DNA of 64,000 nt from Sergeia podlipaevii (taxonomy: Eukaryota > Euglenozoa > Kinetoplastea > Trypanosomatida > Trypanosomatidae): NCBI GenBank assembly GCA_030849805.1, contig JASANZ010002240.1, forward strand, positions 1-64,000. Direction: 5' to 3'. Under the pieces are notes generated by a model that searched no databases, was not told where the DNA came from, and was given only the letters and a program-made list of their open reading frames with translations. Shown one piece after another: positions 10,136 to 19,114 of this stretch. Position 1 is the first letter of the stretch. Every line of letters begins with the position of its first letter. The position numbers were made by a program, and so were the translations under genes.

Positions 10136-11701
10136 TCACCCGCTAACTTGCAATGAAGTATCAAAGACCTCTTCAAGCTCTGGGTGCCACCGCCTCGCAA
10201 ATCGCATCATGATAGCCGAGTACTGCTCCAGCAACCACGCCTTGGACACCATAAACTGTCGTTTCCACCACGACTGCTGCTGGTGTGACGTCTTCATGGA
10301 GTAGTGTAGCATCCGCATCGGTCTGTTCACCACATCGCCAAGCTCGCGGTTGATCGCCTTGGTAGCCATAATACTTCGCAGTATCAAGGCATACTCCTTC
10401 GGCATCGTAGAGACAATGTGATTCACCTCCGTCATGCGATGCTTCACCGTGTCACGTATGCTCTCCTGCACGTCCCTGCCCAGCACGCGTCCACCTTCTG
10501 CCGAGAAATACGTGTAAGGGTGTTGAAGGAAGCAAGACGCAAACAGTGCGTAGTCCTCGCAGTGGTAACGCTTAGAGATGGCGGCTAAGGTTGGGGTGTC
10601 ATGAGTAACGCTAGAAGTCCAGATATCACTCATCTCTCGTCGCTTCTCCTCACTCAGCTCAGCGCACAAACCAAAATCCAAAAGAACTACTTGCGGCTTA
10701 CCGTTGGGGAGCTTTTGCACGAGCACGTTGCCCGCGTGTGGATCGCCGTGAAAAAAACCGCTAACAAATATCTGATACGAAATCGCATCGAAAAACCATG
10801 TGGCCGCCTTCACTACATCGATGCCCATCGCCTCCATGCCAACCTTATCAGAGATCTTCACGGCGCCGTTCACGTACTTGGACAACATCACGCGTCGTGT
10901 GACGTATCCCCAGTAGATCTTCGCACACACTACGCGATCCCCGAAGCCGCCCTTCTTGAGGTCCGCCGCGGCACGATCACTGTTATGCGCTTCAAGTCTA
11001 AAATCAAGTTCGGCCTCAACGGTGTCGTTCAGTTTGTGAATAATTTGACCAAAGTCGAAGCCTGGGTACAGCTTCCCTGCGATATCAAGCATGAGACTAA
11101 TCGTCCGCATATCGCCCTTAAAGCGCTGCGCGATATCTATGTACTGCACCTTGATGGCGACGTCCGCCTCTTCCTTACGCAGCCGGCCCCGATGAACCTG
11201 CGCCAGAGAGGCAGCTGCTATTGGCTCAGGGTCAATAAACGTAAAAATTTCATCAATAGGTCGTTTGAGATCGCTCTCGAGCACCGCTACAATCTCGCGA
11301 AAAGGCCGCTTCATGACGGAGTCCTGCAGAACGGCCATTTCTCTGCAGTATTGATAAGGTAAAATATGTGACATATTGGCAAAGATCTGCCCCGCCTTTA
11401 CGTAGAGTCCACCGTTGGTCTCCGCGAGTACAACCAGGCGCCGCGCGCAGCGAACATGGCAAGCATTCCACATCTCTTGGTCATCTAAGCTGCGAACGTT
11501 GAAGGTGTAATCACAAAACACCTGCGCTCCAGTGACGGCGCAGCGACCCACACGACCAATGCCCTCTAGCAGCACTCGGGATGGAAGAAGACTGTCAGGA
11601 AGAACCTCCTTGGGGGGTAGAGAAACGGCAAGAACACCAGCACCGCCTATACCAATGCCGATGGCGGTGTATCTCGCAAATTTCCTAAACGTGCGTGGCA
11701 T
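10136..11701 (-). CDS. ABC1/ADCK (UbiB-family) atypical kinase-like protein
   Basis: A 521-residue protein with the motifs of the UbiB/ADCK protein-kinase-like family. A putative membrane span covers ~11-28, followed by the KxGQ motif (K102-Q105), the alanine-rich loop (AAAS, 162-165), the ATP-binding lysine in VAIKVQ (K184), the catalytic loop HGDPHAGN (318-325) and the DFG metal-binding motif (342-344). Members act on the matrix or inner-membrane side of mitochondria in lipid and ubiquinone homeostasis. The length, the N-terminal span and the wording around KAGQ suit the ADCK1/MCP2 branch better than the COQ8 branch, but I cannot settle that by eye. All key residues are present, so the protein is probably an active ATP-binder. 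Start ATG at 11701 lies next to a TA repeat. Confidence 0.9.
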   Translation of the reverse strand: MPRTFRKFARYTAIGIGIGGAGVLAVSLPPKEVLPDSLLPSRVLLEGIGRVGRCAVTGAQVFCDYTFNVRSLDDQEMWNACHVRCARRLVVLAETNGGLYVKAGQIFANMSHILPYQYCREMAVLQDSVMKRPFREIVAVLESDLKRPIDEIFTFIDPEPIAAASLAQVHRGRLRKEEADVAIKVQYIDIAQRFKGDMRTISLMLDIAGKLYPGFDFGQIIHKLNDTVEAELDFRLEAHNSDRAAADLKKGGFGDRVVCAKIYWGYVTRRVMLSKYVNGAVKISDKVGMEAMGIDVVKAATWFFDAISYQIFVSGFFHGDPHAGNVLVQKLPNGKPQVVLLDFGLCAELSEEKRREMSDIWTSSVTHDTPTLAAISKRYHCEDYALFASCFLQHPYTYFSAEGGRVLGRDVQESIRDTVKHRMTEVNHIVSTMPKEYALILRSIMATKAINRELGDVVNRPMRMLHYSMKTSHQQQSWWKRQFMVSKAWLLEQYSAIMMRFARRWHPELEEVFDTSLQVSG

Positions 11702-11714
11702 CTCTCTCTATATA

Positions 11715-11754
<40 letters not shown>

Positions 11755-12469
11755 AGTAATAAATATATATTAGAATCAATATGAGTCTCTTTGTGGGTAA
11801 TGTAAAGAAGAAACAAAAAAAAATATTATGGAGGTAATGTTTTCAGCACTACACGAGTGTGCAATAAAGGAAACAATAAGAGAATTCTTTTCTTAATTAT
11901 TATTAAAGCTATTGTTTGCTCTCTGATAAGCCTTTCACAGTTGCTTCGCCTACGGACACGCCTGCGTTTCTATTTTTTTTTTCCTTTGTTGTTTGTTTTG
12001 TTTTGTTTTGTTTCTTCTTTATTCTTTGGAGTAGATTCAATTAATAAATAAATAAAAAACACACAAAAAGAAAAGTGAAAAATTAAAACAAAAACAATAA
12101 AAAATACAATCACATGACTCAATAGTAACTATGCATCATTTCATAGCACTTCAGTAAGTGAATCACCTTTGATGTCCTCTATAGGGACTTCCTTCTACGC
12201 TCACAAGAAACACAACAAGCAACCATGGGCAGTGAGCTTGTTGTTCATTGCTGTGTCAAACGTATCAGAGACTTGTTATCGTTACGAGTGTAAAGCTTTA
12301 ACATATATATATATATATATAGAAATAGTAGCAAAATGTTTTTTTTAAAAAATGCACGCCAAGACAACTACGTGGAGAGGAGAGCGTGAGGAGGAGAAAA
12401 GAAAGCAAAGGGGCACACACACATATATAGAAGCGTGCGTACACAACAAAGAGAGTCGGGGTACACTCA
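11702..12469. other. Intergenic, AT-rich
   Basis: Contains TA repeats at 11709-11752 and 12303-12320, a GTTTT repeat near 11993-12010 and A-rich stretches. No coding frame supported. Confidence 0.6.
11709..11752. repeat. (TA)n microsatellite at a start codon
   Basis: TA repeat interrupted once (AAC near 11716-11718), starting about 8 bases upstream of the ATG of the ADCK-family gene. Confidence 0.9.
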
Positions 12470-15436
12470 CTAATCAATGACAACACAATCCTCATCCTTC
12501 TCTTCACGTTCGTCCTCACTACTCTCTATCACCATCGGCTCCCCTGCTTCACCTCCAGCGCCATCGGTAGCGCTCGTCACAGACCGATCTGCTTTCATGG
12601 GAATCTCCGAGATGGCAGCGGCCGCCTCTTGCTCAAGCACTAACATGCGTACTGCGTTGGCTTCTACACACTCTGCCTCCGCAAGTCCTGTGATGTACGC
12701 AGACACTAGTCCACCAGCTTCTATGGCATCGCTAGGTCTTGCAAAGGACGATGTGCGGTGCGATATCACTACACACCACTCGACCTCTTTGTTAAGCGCA
12801 TCGACCATGAGCTCAAGCGGCCGCAGACACTCGCTCGCTAGCACAGCGTTGCTTGACGTCTCCGTCTGCACCGCAGCAGCGGCAGCAACCGTGGCGTGAG
12901 AGGAAGTCGCGTACGACGATGATGAAGAAGAAAGATGCGCGGCACTTGGCCAGAAGCTACGCAGCGTACGATGCGCTAGAGTTTCGTACTCCTCATCCTC
13001 GTAGATGACGCGAGCAGCGCACGTGACGGATGGTCCGTCCAGCCCAAACCTCTCTATAAGGATACAGGACACAAGCTGGCCAAGAGTGGTGCGCTCCGCG
13101 TCTAGTGAGATGTAGACGGTTGGCACCCGTCGCTGACAAACGCGGCAGTGCACATCCGGCACGTTCACATCAGCGCCGTGGACGAGATATCGATCGCGCA
13201 CAGTCGTGGTTCCATGAGTTCCCTCGCCGTGTGATACACGTCGGCGTCGCAGTTGGGGTGCCTTGCGTGCATAGACCATCTTCAGCATAGAACTTTCCAC
13301 TGCGGAAGGCATCCCCCTCTCGTTGCGCCTATCTACTCCACCCACCAGCGCATCGCCGTATTCGCCTCCACTGCCACCACGAGTATGATTGTCCTCGCCA
13401 TTCCTCGTGCTTTGCCCCGCGGATGTCTTGAAGGCATGCCGCCATTCCAGCAGAGTCGTAAGTTGCTCCGCCGCACAGGCGGCCACAATGGCATTAGTCG
13501 TCGCGATGGCTGGCACAATGGATCCAGCAATCGACCGCAGCTCTTCGACGGATTGCATTACAATGTGAAAGACATGAGCTCGCAAGTTCGCCGTTGCCGC
13601 GACAAAATAAACGGCAAGATCGTCTTCCTTCTTGAACCCGGTTTGGGAAGATGAACAAGCAGGAGTGAAAATGCGGTGAGCAAGCAGTTCTACCGTATGA
13701 GAAAAGAGCCAAATATTTTCCTCAAGTGTGGGGGCGGCGTCCTTCGTGGTGATCGCCGTTACTTCTGCCTTGGCACTACCAGACAACTTCCTCGCACTCG
13801 CCGCTCTAATGAACGAGCGCGTAAGAGGAACTGGGGGCTCGGTGGACCAGCTGGACTTGATGCTGAGAAGCTCCTCGATTTTGTCACAAAAAAGCTTGAA
13901 GAGAAGGCTCGTCCCCACATCAAAAGACTCCGCATCGACTGCCTGAGTAGCTGATGACTTCCTCCACGTGTTAGTCACACCTTGCAAGTACGCCAGCTCA
14001 CCTCCCTTGTCGCTAGCAGCCGCCCCGCTGCCTTCTTCGGTGGAGGTTTCCGGGTTCACAGCTGCGGCGCTGGAGGCATCACCAAAGAGAGTTTCATAGA
14101 GCTCCTTGGCAAAGTGAACGCAGTGCACCATCGTGGTGGGTCGCGCGTGGATCGTGCACACCGCAAACGTTTTCTGATCCAAAGGCTTTGGATTGCAATC
14201 ATAGCACTCACACACACCCTTGACAATGGGCTGCACCTGACCATTGTACCCCATCGTTCCGCTTTCAATTAGAGGTACATCGGCCTTCATGCACATGCGG
14301 TTGACGTGCTGGCGAGCAGAAACGTTGTCGAGCGCATTGAGTATCGCCGCGAAGTTTTCGTAGAATGAAGCATTGAAGTGATCTGCCTTGATGTTGTCGT
14401 GATAGGCCACAATCTTGGGTGGAGGCCTCCTACCCTTATCGCCAGCCTCGGCTTCCTCCTCGCTGTTGTTGTTGTTGTTGTTGTTGTGGACAGCACCGCC
14501 ACCACCTGTAGCAAAGGTACCAGCAGTGTCAGCTGTCGTAGCGTCTGTGCTGCCATCAAACCACCTCAGCACCGCCGCGCGCGCGGTCACCGCCTTCGAC
14601 TTTCCAACGTCCTCGGAGCAAAACAGAAACTGTCTGTTGAGATTAGTAGCATCAATCGTGTCTAGATCGACAATGTGAATATTTCGGAACCCACTGAGGA
14701 CAAGTACCTTGAGCACCTCACAGCCAATACCTCCAGCGCCAACAAGTAGAATAGGCTTCGCGTAAATAGTCCCGCCGCTGCCGCTCATGCCATGAACAAA
14801 TGGTGACGTAGTGCTAGACGTATTGGGGGTAAGCAATCTGTCGTGACAACGTGCGCGATGCTGATAAACACGCAGCTCCGTGTTGGAGGAGTCTGTGAGA
14901 AGCAGTACGCGAGGCAGCGGAATACCCGCTAGTTTCTCCAGTTCACTCGCCTCCACTCCACACATAGCTAACGTGCTCACAGCGTGACTGCTACTGGTAT
15001 CGCTGATTACTTCCTCCCCAGAGATAGTCCCCTCATCAGTTATGTGAACGCCTGGAACAAGGCAAAATGCGCAACACGATGTGCTCCTCCCTGTCTTACC
15101 GCTGGAGTTGCTGTTTCGTGTTGCTGCAGAGTCCTCAAAATGCACGGTGACACAGGCATCCACTTGAGCCTTGCTCAATGACGGAAGATGCCCTTCAACC
15201 ACTTTACACAACGCCTCCTTCACCCCTTCGCGTGACCACGATGCAACGTGGAGCGTGAGAGGAGAGGAGTGTGGTGTGCACTCAGAGTGGCTGTCTGTTG
15301 CCGTAGCGGTCCCCTCCGCCGTCGACTCATCTGGCCGTACACGCTTGCGTAATGGAGTCTCACTAACTCCCGTCTCAAGAAGTGGGCCTAGCACGTAGCC
15401 AATGACAATCGGAAAAGCGCGAGTGGATAAAGGCAT
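12470..15436 (-). CDS. UBA2: SUMO-activating enzyme subunit 2 (E1, UBA2)
   Basis: A 988-residue catalytic subunit of the SUMO E1. It adenylates the SUMO C-terminus and passes it to its own cysteine, then to UBC9. The adenylation domain begins with the nucleotide loop VGAGGIGCEVLKVL, the DLDTIDATNLNRQFLF segment and a VGKSKA motif. The alpha helix MNA-like segment appears as ILNALDNVSARQHVNR, followed by ESGTMGYNGQ. The catalytic cysteine is C427 in FAVCTIHARP. Zinc ligands are the CECYDC cluster and a later CRVC. The ubiquitin-fold domain follows CRVC (VYISLDAERTTLGQLV). It is longer than the human enzyme (~640 residues) because of an N-terminal extension and Asn/Glu- and Ser-rich inserts. 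I start at 15436 (MPLSTRAF), since the upstream frame is hydrophobic AT-rich UTR and a T10 tract plus AG lies 8-22 bases upstream. Confidence 0.93.
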   Translation of the reverse strand: MPLSTRAFPIVIGYVLGPLLETGVSETPLRKRVRPDESTAEGTATATDSHSECTPHSSPLTLHVASWSREGVKEALCKVVEGHLPSLSKAQVDACVTVHFEDSAATRNSNSSGKTGRSTSCCAFCLVPGVHITDEGTISGEEVISDTSSSHAVSTLAMCGVEASELEKLAGIPLPRVLLLTDSSNTELRVYQHRARCHDRLLTPNTSSTTSPFVHGMSGSGGTIYAKPILLVGAGGIGCEVLKVLVLSGFRNIHIVDLDTIDATNLNRQFLFCSEDVGKSKAVTARAAVLRWFDGSTDATTADTAGTFATGGGGAVHNNNNNNNSEEEAEAGDKGRRPPPKIVAYHDNIKADHFNASFYENFAAILNALDNVSARQHVNRMCMKADVPLIESGTMGYNGQVQPIVKGVCECYDCNPKPLDQKTFAVCTIHARPTTMVHCVHFAKELYETLFGDASSAAAVNPETSTEEGSGAAASDKGGELAYLQGVTNTWRKSSATQAVDAESFDVGTSLLFKLFCDKIEELLSIKSSWSTEPPVPLTRSFIRAASARKLSGSAKAEVTAITTKDAAPTLEENIWLFSHTVELLAHRIFTPACSSSQTGFKKEDDLAVYFVAATANLRAHVFHIVMQSVEELRSIAGSIVPAIATTNAIVAACAAEQLTTLLEWRHAFKTSAGQSTRNGEDNHTRGGSGGEYGDALVGGVDRRNERGMPSAVESSMLKMVYARKAPQLRRRRVSHGEGTHGTTTVRDRYLVHGADVNVPDVHCRVCQRRVPTVYISLDAERTTLGQLVSCILIERFGLDGPSVTCAARVIYEDEEYETLAHRTLRSFWPSAAHLSSSSSSYATSSHATVAAAAAVQTETSSNAVLASECLRPLELMVDALNKEVEWCVVISHRTSSFARPSDAIEAGGLVSAYITGLAEAECVEANAVRMLVLEQEAAAAISEIPMKADRSVTSATDGAGGEAGEPMVIESSEDEREEKDEDCVVID

Positions 15437-15950
15437 TGAATCCTCTTTAAAAAAAAAATAAATGAAACTACAAATGGAAGTAAAAAAAAAGAAAAGGGAA
15501 AAGATATAAATATGAAGAACAATGACAATGACATGAATGAGAACATTTCTACTCAAAAGGCATAACTGAGAAGAGAAAACAAATCAGCGTGAGATTTACG
15601 GTGCTATCTTCACTTAGAGACCCCCGTATGTAGAAGGATTGCAAGCCGCACTTTCCAAAAAAAAAAAGGAAACTTGTAGTGAAAATATTAAAGAGTAAGC
15701 TTGAAGAATGAAAAATTATGTACTGCAGTTGCTGTCAGTAGCAGAAAATGAGAGGTGGCAAAAAGGATTTTTTTTAAAAAAGAAAGCATAAAGCAACACA
15801 TCAGACAAGATACACTGAAAATGTAAATCATTATCTCCTGGTTAAAATAGAAGAAGAAAAGGCAATGAAAAACGCATTCCCCCCCCCTTCTCAAAAAAAA
15901 AAAAAAAGATGGGCACTGGACTGACGACCACATCGCTTTCTGACAGCGAG
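15437..15950. other. Intergenic with polypyrimidine tract
   Basis: A short spacer with a C-run near 15879-15887 and an A-run at 15893-15907 close to the stop of the upstream minus-strand gene, plus the A-run at 15449-15458 near the UBA2 start. No gene seen. Confidence 0.6.
15443..15458 (-). promoter_or_regulatory. Inferred trans-splice acceptor for UBA2
   Basis: On the minus strand a T10 tract (15458-15449) is followed by AA, AGAG and then a short leader to the ATG at 15436. This is the expected layout for spliced-leader addition and it supports the start chosen. The acceptor was not tested experimentally. Confidence 0.5.
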
Positions 15951-17681
15951 TCACAAACGCTCGCCCTCATCGTCCTCCTCCTCATCGGTGATAGAGCACC
16001 ACCGCGCTGGGGGTATCTCCTTCCTCTCCCGTCCCTTTTCAAAAGCGACCGACTTGAGTCGACAGTGTCTAATTCCCACTTTGCGTGGCGTAGCACATGA
16101 ACCACAAGAAGACAGTCCCGCGCTCACACGTGACCGGCGCCGAGGATGTCGCGAGGACTCACACTGACTGACCCACAAAGCATCAGGAGATACAGCGGTA
16201 GCCTCACATACACTTTCGCTTTGTCCATCTCGCACAGGAGCGTCCACATCTCGATGATAGGCATAGTACTGACTCACACGCACTGCGGTGGCTATCGCTT
16301 CAGAGATAGCATCTAAGTTTTGCGATTTGCTTCCTTGACATCTATCCTGTTCGATGCCTCCACGTTGTTGTTGTAGGAGCGGCGATGGCGATGACACTGT
16401 TGTACTGCGCAGCACCTGCATGATTTCATTATAAAATGCCTGCTCCTTGGCTGTGGTGGCGTGGCAGTCTGTAGCACATTGCCCAAGGACGGTTTGTAAG
16501 TAAACATCACCCGCAAGAACCCATGGCACGCCAACAGTCCCTTTCTCTGAAGAAATGATAGACGCGGATTCATGATTTTCAAAACGAACAGCGCTGCAGT
16601 GGTGATGTCGTGCTCTCTGAAGAAACACACGCTCAAACCAACTGGTATGCTGACATCCCCGTCGCCTCTGCGCACAGTGCTCTGCGTACGCACTGGCTCT
16701 CATGAACCGTGTGCGGCAACCGATAGCAGCCTCTGTGGTGGCAAGAGTGGCACTGGTGATACTACAACATTGATTATTGTTTTGACCTGCGAGAAGAGCC
16801 CACGCAGCAGTGGTAGACGAGGAGCGACAGTCATGCAGTTTCCTGGGCTCCGCTCGAGCATTGCCAGTCACAAAGAATTGGGCACGAGGGCTCACGATTG
16901 ATTGCTCAGCTGCAGTAGTGGTGTCACTATCTGAAAAGTGAAGTTCATCACTGGTCTCAGAACTGTCACGAGGTGTTTGGGAGCTGTCCTCGTGAAAGGC
17001 AGCAGCTCCAGCGTCCTTGTACGTGGGCTTGGACAGTGCCGCCTCACAGTAATTGACTACTCGATGGCGAGTAGCACATGCCTCTGGCATAGTGGCGTTT
17101 CGCCCGCGATGCGCATCATCAACGCGAGTGCAGTGATGCAGCAGCACAGGAGTGTATTGACACCGCTGATGCTGCGAAAGTGAAGGCTCGGATGACATAT
17201 CCTCTGCTGCCTGCGCCGCCGCCACATCATCGTCCTCGCTCTCCTCCTCGTAAACATCAGCAATCCTGCCGGCACTTTCCTTGCCGTGAAGCACGTGCGA
17301 CTGCGTATGGCACCTCTGCCATCTGTGAGGGAAATCATCTGTAATCACTTTCATTGTTCCTTCAGATACTCCAGAATGGTGGGTTGGTTGTGCACCATCG
17401 ATGTCATTTCCTTCTTCTTCTTCTTCTTTCTTCGTGCTGGATGCTGCCTCTGCACTTGCACTGCTCGCAGGGGCTCCTTCGCGAGAATTGAGGATAATTT
17501 CCCTTCTGAAATCCTCAGCGGCACTGCTGTCGTAGTGTAGGCCTGGTGTCATGGGTAGGCAACGATGAGGGGGAAGCGATACAATATTTTTAATCTGAAC
17601 GCGTGCCACATTAGAGGATTGGCGCTGTGTGGATTCTGTAAGAAGATAATCGTGTAGTAGGCGTCGAGGGTGACGCGGCAT
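15951..17681 (-). CDS. Hypothetical protein with C-terminal KSVAF motif
   Basis: A 576-residue protein not recognised by family. I choose the ATG at 17681 (MPRHPRRLLHDYLL); the frame upstream of it is AT-rich leader. Most of the chain is Ser/Thr/His/Glu-rich and looks disordered, with acidic runs (EEEEEG, EEESEDDD). Near the end a basic stretch is followed by KSVAF (residues 543-547, bases 16041-16055) and a very acidic tail (TDEEEDDEGERL). KSVAF fits the RVxF docking motif used by regulatory subunits of protein phosphatase 1, and basic residues before it with acidic residues after it are also typical. Short motifs of this kind arise by chance, so a phosphatase role is inference only. Confidence 0.7.
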   Translation of the reverse strand: MPRHPRRLLHDYLLTESTQRQSSNVARVQIKNIVSLPPHRCLPMTPGLHYDSSAAEDFRREIILNSREGAPASSASAEAASSTKKEEEEEGNDIDGAQPTHHSGVSEGTMKVITDDFPHRWQRCHTQSHVLHGKESAGRIADVYEEESEDDDVAAAQAAEDMSSEPSLSQHQRCQYTPVLLHHCTRVDDAHRGRNATMPEACATRHRVVNYCEAALSKPTYKDAGAAAFHEDSSQTPRDSSETSDELHFSDSDTTTAAEQSIVSPRAQFFVTGNARAEPRKLHDCRSSSTTAAWALLAGQNNNQCCSITSATLATTEAAIGCRTRFMRASAYAEHCAQRRRGCQHTSWFERVFLQRARHHHCSAVRFENHESASIISSEKGTVGVPWVLAGDVYLQTVLGQCATDCHATTAKEQAFYNEIMQVLRSTTVSSPSPLLQQQRGGIEQDRCQGSKSQNLDAISEAIATAVRVSQYYAYHRDVDAPVRDGQSESVCEATAVSPDALWVSQCESSRHPRRRSRVSAGLSSCGSCATPRKVGIRHCRLKSVAFEKGRERKEIPPARWCSITDEEEDDEGERL

Positions 17682-18159
17682 GCTGTGAACGACGTGCGAT
17701 AGAATCGCTTCTGTTTGTGGGGAAAAAAAAAAAGCAAGGCAGCTCCTGGTTCTCTTCGAATGGATAATGTATAGTAGAAGCAAGTGCTACTTCGCTTCTT
17801 CTGTAGAAGTATATATATATTTATTTATTTTTAAAAAATGATAAATAGGAAAAAAAAAAGAGATGTAGAAAACATTAAAATTAATAGTAATAATAATTAT
17901 AACAGAAAGCGGTGTCAATCTTCACGAAAGAGACCAACAAAAAAACTAATTTTAAAAAAAATGTTTAGATGATAATGCGATAGAAAAAAAAAATCGCCAC
18001 AATTGTGGCTATGTGTGCTTCAGGGACAAAAGAAAACACGTAGTGAAGACAACACACACAAAAAAAAAAACAGGAAAAAAAAAGAAGGGTAGAAAAGAAG
18101 AGCAAACACAAACCATTCTATGTCATCAATTTCCAAGTACAACGCGATGTCTAAAAATG

Positions 18160-18197
<38 letters not shown>

Positions 18198-19114
18198 AGG
18201 AATACATGGCGTACATATGCGTGTATCGTTATATCGCTAATGTACTCCGCGTGAGTGACCCCCTCCTCAGAGTTATTAAAAGAAGAGCACACTATACGTA
18301 TCTTACGTAGCTTCGCTGCCCCGTTTTTCTTTTTAAACTTTTCCATTTTACTGTAGTGCTCAGTGGCGGCCTCTCGTGTAGCACTTTTCAGTTGCATATT
18401 TCACTGAGACTACTGTGTCACACACGAACTCATCGTACATGTCATTGCGCTAAAAGTCGTTATCGTTCACTTATCATATATATATATATATATTTAGTGT
18501 GTTGCAATGCTTTTATATGCATAAGAGCGTGGGGTGCAGTATATATATATATATATATATATGACGGTACATCGAACAGTAAAGAGCATATAATGTCCAA
18601 AAGAAAATAAACCCAAAAAGAAAAAAGTAAGCAGCAACGCCTTCTCCCCCCCCCTCCCCTCCTGCTAGTTAAAAGCAGGATATGGTAGACACCAAGACAA
18701 AAAAAAAGCATCCTTCTATTTCACTCAACTACACGGCAACTCCTGGCAGCCTCCACATTTTAGTTCACTGTATTCATTTTCCTTGTATTGATGTGTATAC
18801 GTACATGTTTCGCTTCCGATATATATATATTGATATACAGAGACACAGAAACAAGCAGAGATGCTCACATACACACACGCAAACACTAGCTGAGAAAAGG
18901 GTATCCAACACCGCAGCTCAACAGGTCCCTACAGACCACACCACAAAAAAAAAAAAAATTGATTTCAAAAGCATAACACTCTAAACAAACTGAAAAAGAA
19001 AAGCAATGACAGTAACGAAAGAAAAAGAGAGAAAATATGCAGAGACAAGCACTGCAGTATCTACAAATCCCACCCTCCTTTTGTTCCCATCTCTTCACTT
19101 TTTAAAAAATTCTT
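17682..19114. other. Intergenic, TA/CA-repeat rich
   Basis: About 1.4 kb of AT-rich spacer: CA then TA repeats at about 18163-18196, TA repeats at about 18475-18492 and 18540-18561, a C-rich run near 18646-18660 and an A-run near 18945-18958. A mixed-composition patch near 18220-18330 has no open frame of gene-like composition. Confidence 0.6.
18163..18196. repeat. Compound (CA)n(TA)n microsatellite
   Basis: A CA repeat that passes directly into a TA repeat, in the spacer downstream of the 15951-17681 gene's start. Confidence 0.85.

Noticed and set aside
10601..11362. Plus-strand open frame of 253 codons
   Set aside because: Antisense to the ADCK-family gene with all kinase motifs present on the minus strand.
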